A stretch of DNA of 29,557 bases from an uncultured Tolumonas sp. (GCA_903931645.1 CAIZDF010000701.1:1-29557); one strand, 5' to 3'. Positions 1 through 8,667 are shown, counted from the stretch's first letter. Notes: generated by a model not told the origin, from the letters alone. A program made the numbers and translations.

Positions 1-2
1 CT

Positions 3-101
3 CATGTCAGCGAGTTAAAAGAACAAATGTCTCTGCGGATTGATGTTAAAAGCGCTAGGGATGGGAGTTCGATTAATACAGTATCTAATCGGACTGTTTA
101 G
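3..101 (+). CDS. C-terminal end of an unidentified protein (partial)
   Basis: An open frame enters from the left edge and ends at a TAG at 99-101, giving 32 residues that finish in SNRTV. The piece is hydrophilic and begins with a short charged, possibly helical stretch (SELKEQMSLRIDVKS). I do not recognise the family. It points the same way as the two hybrid kinases but is separated from them by about 260 bases. The call rests only on the open frame and on a hairpin about 50 bases after its stop that could end its transcript. Confidence 0.4.
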   Translation, partial: HVSELKEQMSLRIDVKSARDGSSINTVSNRTV

Positions 102-362
102 AGATTAACGATACGTAATGTATCTATAGGTCATTTAATATTTATCCCTTAAAGGCATGGGGCTTTGTTCTCCTCATGCCTGTTGTATAAAATCAACATA
201 GCTTCGAAAAGGGGATATAAAGGGAAAATACCTCTTTAATTAAAAGGTATAAGTACCATCTGTTTATATAAAATATATCATTACAATAAATAATGACAAA
301 TGACAAATAATGTACTTTTTTCTACGCGTACTTAAAGTACCTTGTTTCTCTGATATTTTAAT
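102..362. other. AT-rich intergenic region upstream of the kinase pair
   Basis: There is no gene here. Besides the hairpin at 153-181 it holds two symmetric elements. At 228-250 there is an imperfect inverted repeat with ATACCT and AGGTAT arms around an AT core. At 328-340 there is a perfect palindrome, GTACTT-A-AAGTAC, ending 22 bases before the first kinase start. These may be operator sites or transcript structures. I see no convincing sigma-70 or sigma-28 promoter. Confidence 0.4.
153..181 (+). terminator. Possible terminator hairpin after the leftmost gene
   Basis: AGGCATG at 153-159 pairs with CATGCCT at 175-181. G160-G162 can extend the stem against C172-T174 (with one G-T pair), giving about 10 pairs around a 9-base loop. 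The following bases (GTTGTATAA) are only weakly T-rich, so a Rho-independent terminator is possible but not strong. Confidence 0.35.
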
Positions 363-2951
363 ATGATAAAAAAAATTTATGGCGATCTACTTGCCCCCTT
401 ATCCTTAATAAAGGGGCAGCCCGAAAAAGCACTAAAAAACGACGATACAAGTAACCCCGACAGTTATGATAACAATAATAAAAAGCTACTTAAGGCGTTG
501 CATATTAAAAAATCCCTCATAAAGGAAGTCATTTTTAAAAGCGCCCATTTCTTGAGCATTGCCACGGACGCCCACGGTGTTATTCAGCTTTTTAATGTCG
601 GAGCACAAAACATGCTCGGCTATAAAGTTGACGAAGTCGTAAACAAGTTTACCCTGACTGATATTTCTGATCCTCAGGAGAGAATTACACGGGCGACCGC
701 GTTAAGTAAAGAATTAGAAACCCCCATTACTCCGGACCTTGACGCGTTAGTATTTAAAGCCTCAAGGGGTATTGAAGATGTTTTCGAGCTGACTTATATT
801 CATAAAAATGGCAACCTTTTACCGACTATCGTCTCGATCACCGCACTGCGCAATAAGCAGAACACCATTATGGGTTACTTGCTGATCGGTACCGATAATA
901 CCGCACACAAACACGCAGAAGATACCCTAAGAAAGTTATCATTGGCTGTAGAGCAAAACCCCAATTCAATCGTGATCACTGACCTTCATGCAAATATTGA
1001 ATATGTTAATGAGGCCTTTATCAAAACTTCAGGTTATCATCGCGATGAACTTATCGGCAAGAATCAGAGTCAGTTGAGCTCAAAAAAAACCAGTCAGATT
1101 GTTTATAAAACCATGTGGGAACAACTGAAAATTGGCAAGTCATGGCAAGGCGAATTCATTAATAAAGCCAAGCAGGGACATGAATATACAGAATTAGCGT
1201 TAATCTCCCCTATTCGTCAGCCCGATGGAAAAATCACCCATTACCTGGGGATTAAAGAAAACATTACTGAAAGTAAGCAAAACCAAGCTATTCTTTTAGC
1301 TGCTATAGTACGGGCGGAGAGTCTGGCCAAGTCAAAAGCGCAATTTTTTGCCACCATGTCGCACGAGATTCGCACGCCAATGAATGGGATCATCAACTTC
1401 TCTGAACTGGCATTACTTCATGATATGCCTGACAACATAAGGGATTATCTAAAAAAAATCAACAATGCCTCCCTAGGTTTGCTCAATATTCTTAACGACA
1501 TACTCGACTTATCCAAACTGGAAGCAGGCGCCATTCATATTAACATCGAACACTTTGCTATTGATGAACTAATAGATGATCTTCATGGCCTGTTTATGGA
1601 GGCTAGCAAGCAAAAAGGCCTGAGTCTCACGCTAATAATGGCTCCCGGTGTTCCTCGCTACTTGCTTGGCGATAAACTCAGATTGGAACAAGTCTTGATT
1701 AATCTACTGGGTAATGCTATTAAATTTACAGCGAGCGGCTCTGTTACCCTTAACATCACCTTGCAACAACTTATACGATCACAAGCCAAGTTATTATTTG
1801 CTGTCACGGATACCGGTATTGGCATCTCTGCCGCTGATCAGAATAAGCTATTTCGTCCCTTTAGTCAGGTAGATGATTCTATCACCCGGCGTTTCGGTGG
1901 AACCGGTTTAGGACTGGCACTTAGTCATAATATGATACAGTTGATGGGAGGTGAGTTTTCAGTCACCAGTCGTCTTGGCCAAGGTAGCCAATTTAGCTTT
2001 ACATTGACACTGGGAGTATCGTCTTTGTCCAATCATACTACAATGATAAACCGCTCAGAAACACTCAGCTCGACACTAAGTAGTTATAGCCAACAACTAA
2101 CCAGCATCCAAGTTTTGGTAGTCGAAGACAATATATTTAATCAGCAAATTATCGATGAGTTTCTTACTTTATCAGGCGTCAGCGTAAAAACAGCCAATAA
2201 TGGCCAGGAGGCTCTGATAGCACTGGAGCATACTGAATTTGATGCCGTATTAATGGATATCCACATGCCAGTCATGGATGGTATTGAAGCAATCCGACGC
2301 ATACGACGTCTACCACGATTCAGGGCATTGCCAGTCATTGCTCTGACGGCTGGCGTAACCGAAGAGGAGCGAAAACGTTGCCTGACTGCCGGCATGAATG
2401 ATTTCATCACTAAACCCATCAATCCAACCTTGCTCCTGTCAACGCTGGCGCACTGGCTAAAGCTTGCCGACACTTCGGTAACGACGACTGACGCGACCCA
2501 TTCACTAGACGATTTTAACGAAGGCCTATTGATGAGCATTACCGACAGTACTCACTTGGACGAGCAGCCTTTGCCTGCTAAGGTCACTAGTATTAGTGAT
2601 CCCTTGCTGACACCCACGATGGATCCGGATATGTGCGTACTCAGAGAACTGGTTGGTGACGATCCAGATACCCTTGCCAAATTCCTAGGCTATTTTCATA
2701 TTAGCGCCACGGCAATCAGTAGCGATATTATCACCGCTATCAGTACCGGGCAAGTCATTGCGGCAAGTAATGCAGCCCATAAATTAAGCGCCTCGGCACG
2801 GAGCGTCGGAGCGATCGGTTTGGGTGATCTTTGTATGCAAATTGAAGACGCAGGAAAAGCCGGCGATGGAGCCATGCTCAATACATTACTACTCAGCTTT
2901 GAAAAAGAATGGGCTCTGGTGGAAAAATACCTGCTTACTTGGCCGGGTTAG
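363..2951 (+). CDS. Soluble PAS-PAS hybrid histidine kinase with receiver and Hpt domains
   Basis: This 862-residue kinase has no membrane segment, so it should sense a cytoplasmic signal. PAS-like domains lie at about 52-182 and 190-305. The HisKA phosphoacceptor is H334 in SHEIRTPMNG. The HATPase domain shows DKLRLEQ, N451, DTGIGIS and FGGTGLGLAL (about 437-550). A receiver follows at about 582-700, with phosphoacceptor D632 in VLMDIHMPVMDG and K684. An Hpt domain ends the protein with H806 in NAAHKLSASARSVG. It is therefore a complete His-Asp-His phosphorelay chain in one protein. Its final output receiver is not part of it. The kinase-receiver half closely resembles the next gene, implying tandem duplication. 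There is no clear ribosome binding site before the ATG. Its signal is unknown. Confidence 0.93.
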   Translation: MIKKIYGDLLAPLSLIKGQPEKALKNDDTSNPDSYDNNNKKLLKALHIKKSLIKEVIFKSAHFLSIATDAHGVIQLFNVGAQNMLGYKVDEVVNKFTLTDISDPQERITRATALSKELETPITPDLDALVFKASRGIEDVFELTYIHKNGNLLPTIVSITALRNKQNTIMGYLLIGTDNTAHKHAEDTLRKLSLAVEQNPNSIVITDLHANIEYVNEAFIKTSGYHRDELIGKNQSQLSSKKTSQIVYKTMWEQLKIGKSWQGEFINKAKQGHEYTELALISPIRQPDGKITHYLGIKENITESKQNQAILLAAIVRAESLAKSKAQFFATMSHEIRTPMNGIINFSELALLHDMPDNIRDYLKKINNASLGLLNILNDILDLSKLEAGAIHINIEHFAIDELIDDLHGLFMEASKQKGLSLTLIMAPGVPRYLLGDKLRLEQVLINLLGNAIKFTASGSVTLNITLQQLIRSQAKLLFAVTDTGIGISAADQNKLFRPFSQVDDSITRRFGGTGLGLALSHNMIQLMGGEFSVTSRLGQGSQFSFTLTLGVSSLSNHTTMINRSETLSSTLSSYSQQLTSIQVLVVEDNIFNQQIIDEFLTLSGVSVKTANNGQEALIALEHTEFDAVLMDIHMPVMDGIEAIRRIRRLPRFRALPVIALTAGVTEEERKRCLTAGMNDFITKPINPTLLLSTLAHWLKLADTSVTTTDATHSLDDFNEGLLMSITDSTHLDEQPLPAKVTSISDPLLTPTMDPDMCVLRELVGDDPDTLAKFLGYFHISATAISSDIITAISTGQVIAASNAAHKLSASARSVGAIGLGDLCMQIEDAGKAGDGAMLNTLLLSFEKEWALVEKYLLTWPG

Positions 2952-3036
2952 CCAACATACCTTTTATATTGTCATTATTCAGCCCCCCTAGTTGATAGCC
3001 CAAAAACTGCACCCCCATTAAGCTGAACCTACTGAT

Positions 3037-5784
3037 ATGTACGAACAATTTATTTTAAACCTTACCGGCGCGAATGGCTGGATGCCACATGGTTTCTGTA
3101 TCCAATGGACACCCAGCATTCTCTGGTCTTATGTTGTTTCCGATGCCCTAACTGCACTATCCTATTATGCCATACCACTGCAACTCATTTACATTGCCTG
3201 GCGTAGAAAAGACCTGAAATTTCGCCGGATTTATCTGATGTTCGGTGCTTTTATTCTGGCCTGTGGCACCTCACATTTATTGTCAATTGCACTGATATGG
3301 CACCCCTTTTACTGGCTTGATGCTATTATCAAAGTCATCACAGCCGGGCTCTCTATGGCGACTGCCATTTATCTGATAACACTTATTCCTTTGGCCTTAC
3401 AAAAGAATACCTCGGTAGAACTAGAAAACAAGTTGCTCCATAGCCTCGTAAAACAAAGCGCCACTGAACTAAAAAATCTCAATGCACGGTTTAACGCAAC
3501 TTTTGAAAATGCCCCTATCGGGATTATCAACCTGTCACCCGAGGGGGACTTTCTGGAAATAAATCAACGATTCAGTGAGTTTATCAATTACCGCAAAGGA
3601 GATCTGATCGCCCTAACCTTTAAAGACATAATGCCTAAGGCTGATTACGGGAGCGTTTCCGGAAAAATAGCGGAGTGTCTGACCGGTGAAATTTCAGAAT
3701 TCACAGTTGAGAATCAATACCGCTGTCAGGATGGAAAACAGTTCTGGGGTAGTACATCGATAAAACTGATGCGATATAAAGATGGCTCCCCGAATTACTT
3801 TATGGCGATCATTGAGGATATTAGTCAGCGCAAAATAGCCGAAACTATTTTGCAAGAACTGGATAAATTAAATTTCATCCTTAATAACACACCTGTTCTG
3901 ATTGGCTATTGGGACAATCAGTTAAAAAACCTGTTTAGCAATCCTGCTTATACACGCTGGCTTGACAAAACACCGGAACAAATTAAAGGCCAACATATTC
4001 GTCAAGTACTTGGCAAACAACTATACTCAGAAAATTTACCGCACATCAATGCAGTGTTGCAGGGCGAACCGCAAAAATTTTTGCGACATATATTAAATCA
4101 ACAAACCGACGAAATAATCTACACTCAACTTAGCTACTTACCACATATTGTTAAACAGGAAGTACAAGGGTTTTATGTGCTGGGTGTTGATATCACTGAC
4201 CAAGAACGCTTAAATGACGCTAATTATTATAATTTAACGCTGCTTAAAAATCTGACCCAAGGCGTTATTCTGACCGATATCAACAAAAAAATCTCCTATA
4301 TTAATCCCGCCTTTGAGAAAGTATCTGGTTATTCGAATGAAGACTTACTGGGCAAATCGTGCACTATTATGCAAGGCGAAAAAACCGACCCAGAAGAAAT
4401 CTTACTGATCCTAGAAGCACTTTCAAGCTTACAAAACTACCAAGGTGAACTGATCAACTACCGTAAAGATGGCTCAGCATTTTGGGTTGAGTTAGTCATT
4501 ACCCCGGTTTATGACCGGCACAATAACTTTATTCAATTTATTGGCTTTCATCGCAACATTTCAGAGCGCAAACAGATTGAACGGGAATTGCGCGAAGCCA
4601 AAGACAAAGCAGAGCACCTTATGCAAGCAAAATCCAACTTTCTCGCCAACATGTCGCATGAGATTCGCACACCGATGACGGCCATTATCGGCTTCTCGGA
4701 ACTGGCGTTAACCAAAGCAAGCTCACCTGAAATAACGAGTTACCTGTATAAAATCAACTCTGCCTCGACCAATTTATTAGGCATTCTGAATGATATTTTG
4801 GACTTATCCAAACTGGAAGCAGGCAGCATCGCTATTTATCCGGCTCCCTTTAGTATTGATAACCTGCGCGATAATCTCTACCAACTGTTTATCGATAGCG
4901 CTGAAAAGAAAGGCCTCGACTTTACGATAATGGTAGGGGCCGATGTTCCTCGTAGCTTGGTTGGCGATAAACTCAGACTGGAACAAATATTAATTAATCT
5001 GTTAAGTAACGCCGTCAAGTTTACCACAAACGGTTCGGTCAGCCTTTGCATTACCTTACAACAAGTTGATAGGTCGCAAGCCCGGCTATTATTTTGTGTT
5101 AAGGATACCGGTATTGGTATCGCCGTTGATGATCATAACAAGCTGTTCAAACCCTTCCAGCAACTTGACGAGTCTATCACTCGCCGCTTTGGCGGCACCG
5201 GCCTTGGGCTGGCACTTAGCCATAACCTGTTACAATTTATGGATGGGGTATTATCGGTCATCAGCATGCCCGAACTCGGCAGTAACTTTAGCTTTGAGTT
5301 GGTTTTAGAGGTATCGCCATTGCCCGAGCAGGAAAAAATTCAACCACCCTCAGCAACGCTGGGCTCAGTATTAAATCAAGTTAAACAACCACTGGTTGGC
5401 AGCCGAATTCTGGTCGCCGAAGACAATGTTTTTAATCAACAAATTATACGGGAGTTTCTCAATTTGTCGGGTATCAATGTCGACATTGCCAATGATGGCC
5501 AAGAGGCGCTAGCGTTATTGGCTATTAGTGAGTTTGATGCCGTGTTGATGGATATCCACATGCCGGTCATGGATGGCTTTGAAGCAACCCGACAAATACG
5601 CCGTCTCTCATGTTTTAAGACAATGCCAATCATTGCCCTGACGGCTGGCGTAACTGAGGAGGAGCGGGGGCAATGCCTAGCTGCCGGCATGAACGATTTT
5701 GTCAGTAAACCCATTAATCCCACCTTACTCCTATCAGCGCTGGAGCAATGGATCAAGCACGACAACACATCACTAACTAAATAA
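3037..5784 (+). CDS. Ethylene-receptor-like membrane domain, three PAS domains, hybrid histidine kinase
   Basis: This protein has 915 residues. The N-terminus has three membrane helices (about 26-53, 66-88, 93-118) that match the ethylene-binding domain of plant ETR1. SDALTALSYYAIP aligns D36 and Y43 with ETR1 D25 and Y32. FGAFILACGTSH aligns I73, C76 and H80 with I62, C65 and H69. One constant offset of 11 spans both helices, so spacing is preserved. C65 and H69 are the copper ligands needed for ethylene binding. Next come PAS domains at about 150-268, 275-390 and 398-515. The third has a cysteine (C442) at the place used by LOV photoreceptors. HisKA has H541, the HATPase domain has DTGIGI and FGGTGLGLAL, and a receiver has D839 and K891. 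Unlike its upstream paralogue it has no Hpt domain, so it would need one in trans. The likely ligand is ethylene or another small molecule bound through Cu(I). That is an inference. Confidence 0.92.
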   Translation: MYEQFILNLTGANGWMPHGFCIQWTPSILWSYVVSDALTALSYYAIPLQLIYIAWRRKDLKFRRIYLMFGAFILACGTSHLLSIALIWHPFYWLDAIIKVITAGLSMATAIYLITLIPLALQKNTSVELENKLLHSLVKQSATELKNLNARFNATFENAPIGIINLSPEGDFLEINQRFSEFINYRKGDLIALTFKDIMPKADYGSVSGKIAECLTGEISEFTVENQYRCQDGKQFWGSTSIKLMRYKDGSPNYFMAIIEDISQRKIAETILQELDKLNFILNNTPVLIGYWDNQLKNLFSNPAYTRWLDKTPEQIKGQHIRQVLGKQLYSENLPHINAVLQGEPQKFLRHILNQQTDEIIYTQLSYLPHIVKQEVQGFYVLGVDITDQERLNDANYYNLTLLKNLTQGVILTDINKKISYINPAFEKVSGYSNEDLLGKSCTIMQGEKTDPEEILLILEALSSLQNYQGELINYRKDGSAFWVELVITPVYDRHNNFIQFIGFHRNISERKQIERELREAKDKAEHLMQAKSNFLANMSHEIRTPMTAIIGFSELALTKASSPEITSYLYKINSASTNLLGILNDILDLSKLEAGSIAIYPAPFSIDNLRDNLYQLFIDSAEKKGLDFTIMVGADVPRSLVGDKLRLEQILINLLSNAVKFTTNGSVSLCITLQQVDRSQARLLFCVKDTGIGIAVDDHNKLFKPFQQLDESITRRFGGTGLGLALSHNLLQFMDGVLSVISMPELGSNFSFELVLEVSPLPEQEKIQPPSATLGSVLNQVKQPLVGSRILVAEDNVFNQQIIREFLNLSGINVDIANDGQEALALLAISEFDAVLMDIHMPVMDGFEATRQIRRLSCFKTMPIIALTAGVTEEERGQCLAAGMNDFVSKPINPTLLLSALEQWIKHDNTSLTK

Positions 5785-5797
5785 CTAAATAACTAAC
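5774..5797. repeat. Three 8-bp tandem units at the junction of convergent genes
   Basis: TAACTAAA occurs twice and then TAACTAAC, directly over the abutting stop codons of the ethylene-receptor-like kinase and the lone receiver. The repeat places stop codons in several frames on both strands. Confidence 0.7.
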
Positions 5798-6165
5798 GCT
5801 GCCCTTACCTTTTCTACAAGCAAGTCACGCGTAAAAGGCTTGACGATATAATCAACGGCACCTTTTTGCAGGCTTTCTATAACCATACCTCTTTTCTGAT
5901 TGCTCGTTATCATGATAATAGGGACGCCAACCTGGTGCTTATAGCTTTTTATCTTTTGCAGCATTTCTATACCATTATAATCAGGAATATTAATATCCAT
6001 TAAAATAAGGTCAGGTCGTGTTCTTAACAGCCAAGTCAGGGCCGATTCACCATTAAGTTTTGAAATGATGTTATAGTTTTCGTCTCTCAGAGCGTTATTG
6101 ATTATTTGATGCTGAAAGGCATCGTCATCAACAACCAATACTGTTTTTATTATGCTGGCAATCAA
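5785..6165 (-). CDS. Stand-alone receiver-domain response regulator
   Basis: A single receiver domain of 126 residues with acidic residues in VVDDD (D13-D15), phosphoacceptor D57 in LILMDINIPDYNG, T87, Y106 and K109 in DYIVKPF. It has no output domain. The likely start is TTG at 6165, overlapping the cheA stop as TTGA, with GAGGA about 8 bases upstream. That implies translational coupling to cheA. Its stop directly abuts the stop of the convergent hybrid kinase. It could be a CheA target, a phosphate sink, or the final receiver for the Hpt domain of the neighbouring hybrid kinases. The last idea is inference from position only. Confidence 0.88.
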   Translation of the reverse strand: MIASIIKTVLVVDDDAFQHQIINNALRDENYNIISKLNGESALTWLLRTRPDLILMDINIPDYNGIEMLQKIKSYKHQVGVPIIMITSNQKRGMVIESLQKGAVDYIVKPFTRDLLVEKVRAALVI

Positions 6166-8252
6166 GATATTGTCCTCATTCCGGCATTTGAAGAGCCTGT
6201 CTTTGTATGATGCTCCCGTAGCAACCCGCCAACATCGATGATGAAAGATACGCTCCCATCCGCCATGATGGTCGCACCTGAAATATTGGGGACCTTGCGA
6301 TAATTGGATTCAATATTCTTAACAACAACTTGTTGCTGACCGACCAACTCATCAACCAGCAGAGCGGCTTTTCGACCATCAGCAGTAACCACCACTATCA
6401 TTCCGGTTGCCGGATGCCGATGAATGGGCTCAATCGTAAAAACTTTAAAAACAGGTACGATGGGGAGATATTCACCCCGAATATAAACCACTTTACCCTG
6501 TCCACTAATTTCCTTAACATTAGCCGCGATAGGCTGAAAAGATTCGACAATATTGCTCAAGGGTAGTATGTAGGTTTCCTCACCTACCTTAACGGACATG
6601 CCATCAAGAATAGCCAAAGTCAAAGGTAGCGAAACCGTTGTGGTAGTACCGAGACCCGCTACTGAGTGGATACTGACGGTTCCACCAAGGCTGGTGATGT
6701 TACGATTCACCACGTCCATACCGACGCCACGCCCGGAAATATCGGTAACTACTTTGGCGGTTGAAAAGCCGGGAGCAAAAATCAATTTCCAGACGTCTTC
6801 ATCAGACATATCGTCGTCTACTGGAAGACCTTGTTCGTCAGCTTTCTGAAGAATTCTTTGGCGATTCAAGCCTGCGCCATCATCAATCACCTTGATCACC
6901 ACATGCCCCCCTTGATGCGAGGCAGATAAACTCAAGCGCCCCATTTTTTGCTTGCCGGATTGTGCGCGAATATCCGGACTTTCAATGCCATGATCAATAC
7001 TATTTCTGATTAAATGAGTCAATGGATCAACGATTTTTTCAATCAGTCCCTTATCTAATTCAATGGCGTTACCTTTCGTTTCCAGAGTAACTTGTTTTCC
7101 AAGTTTACCTGAAAGTTCACGAACCATACGAGGAAACCTGGAAAAAACCACATCCATTGGCATCATCCGCATGGACATTGCCGACTCCTGTAAGCTGCGA
7201 CTATTATTGCCCAACTGGGTAATACCATTTAACAACATTTCATGCTGTGCAGCGTCCAAACCCTCTGCGCGTTTTGTAATCATGGCATGGGAAATGACCA
7301 GTTCGCCGACCAAATTGATTAGTTGATCTACTTTTTCAATACTTACCCGAACGGTAGAGGATTCAGTAACCGCTGTCACCGTATCAGCCTTGACCGGTAT
7401 TTTCTTGACTGGCATCTGAACTGGAGCGGGTAAAGATACCTCAGGTAAGACTATTGCTTCTTTTATCGGCGCTACAAAGAGTGAGGGTGAATCAAAAAAT
7501 CCAAAACAGGAATCTTCAGGTTCCTGTGCTTGACTCACAATGGGCGCATTCTTACTCAGGCCACCATCACCCATAATTTCATTAACATGAACATCATCCG
7601 GATCAAGAATAAAAGAACATAAGGCAAGAATTTCCAAGCTTCCGTCGTTAGTATACAAATCCAAAACAGTGTGCTCAACATTCGATGAACTCACGGTTAG
7701 ATCCCCAAGCAACGCCAACTCCTCCGTTAAAGCTTCGACATCTATCTGAGACATCGCTGGCAAATCAATTTGGAAGTGTCTTGCATAAGCACAACCTGAG
7801 CCTGCAACGATCAAATTATCTTTATGCACATCCAATGCCTGAAGAGCTGATGACAAAGCAGCCGTATCAATCATGGTCTCAACAACCATTGCTCTCACTT
7901 CAGCTATTTTTTCATTATCGACGGACTTATTTAACCTGAGTCCATCGATCTGCATTTTTAGCACATCCCGTGATTGCAGTAAAATCTCTTGATGTCTTGA
8001 CGTAAATTTAAGTTCGCCATGACGGATTTTGTCCAACATCGATTCCAGTTCATGCGTGATATCGATTAGATCAGAGAAGCCAAAAGTAGCCGCCCCCCCC
8101 TTGATTGAATGGGCGATCCGAAAAATACTGTTAATATCTTCGGAATCCGGAGTCTCTATGTCAACTGTGAGAACCAGTCTCTCCAAATCGTCCAGCAGTT
8201 CTTCGACTTCATCGAAAAATATTTGAGAAAACTGACTAATGTCCATGTTCAT
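6162..8252 (-). CDS. cheA: Chemotaxis histidine kinase CheA
   Basis: CheA autophosphorylates on histidine when receptor-CheW complexes signal, and passes phosphate to CheY and CheB. The Hpt domain at the N-terminus carries H48 in FRIAHSIKGGAATFGF. A probable target-binding segment lies at about 160-230, then a variable linker. Next come the dimerisation helices with SMRMMPMDVVFSRFPR, the ATPase domain (HLIRNSIDHGIE, DDGAGLN, SGRGVGMDVV) and a C-terminal CheW-like domain. I start at the ATG at 8252 (MNMDISQ) because GGGAGGT lies 7 bases upstream. A GTG at 8267 would add five residues inside that site. The length, 696, is normal for the family. The gene overlaps the following receiver gene. A run of eight G on the coding strand sits next to the H48 codon. 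Confidence 0.97.
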   Translation of the reverse strand: MNMDISQFSQIFFDEVEELLDDLERLVLTVDIETPDSEDINSIFRIAHSIKGGAATFGFSDLIDITHELESMLDKIRHGELKFTSRHQEILLQSRDVLKMQIDGLRLNKSVDNEKIAEVRAMVVETMIDTAALSSALQALDVHKDNLIVAGSGCAYARHFQIDLPAMSQIDVEALTEELALLGDLTVSSSNVEHTVLDLYTNDGSLEILALCSFILDPDDVHVNEIMGDGGLSKNAPIVSQAQEPEDSCFGFFDSPSLFVAPIKEAIVLPEVSLPAPVQMPVKKIPVKADTVTAVTESSTVRVSIEKVDQLINLVGELVISHAMITKRAEGLDAAQHEMLLNGITQLGNNSRSLQESAMSMRMMPMDVVFSRFPRMVRELSGKLGKQVTLETKGNAIELDKGLIEKIVDPLTHLIRNSIDHGIESPDIRAQSGKQKMGRLSLSASHQGGHVVIKVIDDGAGLNRQRILQKADEQGLPVDDDMSDEDVWKLIFAPGFSTAKVVTDISGRGVGMDVVNRNITSLGGTVSIHSVAGLGTTTTVSLPLTLAILDGMSVKVGEETYILPLSNIVESFQPIAANVKEISGQGKVVYIRGEYLPIVPVFKVFTIEPIHRHPATGMIVVVTADGRKAALLVDELVGQQQVVVKNIESNYRKVPNISGATIMADGSVSFIIDVGGLLREHHTKTGSSNAGMRTIS
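8093..8100 (-). repeat. Homopolymer of eight G (coding strand) inside cheA
   Basis: The codons for K-G-G-A just after the phosphoacceptor histidine read AAG GGG GGG GCG, giving eight consecutive G. A one-base slip here would end CheA within the Hpt domain or just after it. Confidence 0.85.
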
Positions 8253-8271
8253 ACAGATACCTCCCACGTGC

Positions 8272-8634
8272 TTAGCCTATGACTTTTTGGACGACTGAGA
8301 TCAATTTTTCCGGATCAAAAGGCTTCACCAGCCAACCAGTTGCTTTCGCAGCACGACCTTTCGCTTTCATTTCATCACTTGATTCGGTTGTCAACATCAA
8401 AATAGGTGTATTTTGATAAGCCGGTTGTGTGCGCAAGCTTTCGATAAAGGCCAATCCATCCATACGCGGCATATTCTGATCAGTCAATACCAAATCAAAT
8501 TGTTGCTCTTGGATAATTTCCAAGGCTTCGACGCCATCAACCGCCTCACGGACCTGATAGCCGGCACTGGTAAGACAGAAAGCAACCATTTGTCTCAATG
8601 ATCTCGAATCATCAACAACAAGTATAGTTTTCAT
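8272..8634 (-). CDS. cheY: CheY-like receiver, second copy, with a Trp at the switch position
   Basis: A 120-residue single receiver with D8/D9, phosphoacceptor D52 in LVLTDQNMPRMDG, and K104 in WLVKPF. The aromatic switch position, tyrosine in classical CheY, is W101. AGGA lies about 9 bases before the ATG. It lies 19 bases upstream of the cheA start and follows the short CheZ-like gene. In related clusters such a receiver just ahead of cheA is often a companion to the motor-binding CheY. Here it may act as a phosphate sink or a distinct output. Which of the two CheY proteins binds the motor switch cannot be read directly. Confidence 0.9.
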   Translation of the reverse strand: MKTILVVDDSRSLRQMVAFCLTSAGYQVREAVDGVEALEIIQEQQFDLVLTDQNMPRMDGLAFIESLRTQPAYQNTPILMLTTESSDEMKAKGRAAKATGWLVKPFDPEKLISVVQKVIG

Positions 8635-8667
8635 TATAAGTATTCCTGGTTATTAATACTGGAAAGA

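Noticed and set aside
180..199. Similarity of GTTGTATAAAATCAAC to a segment near 21075-21092
   Set aside because: The match is short, AT-rich and imperfect. No longer repeat or element boundary surrounds either copy.
2141..2539. Minus-strand open frame resembling another at 5436-5768
   Set aside because: Both lie antisense to the receiver domains of the paralogous kinases. Their mutual similarity only mirrors that duplication.
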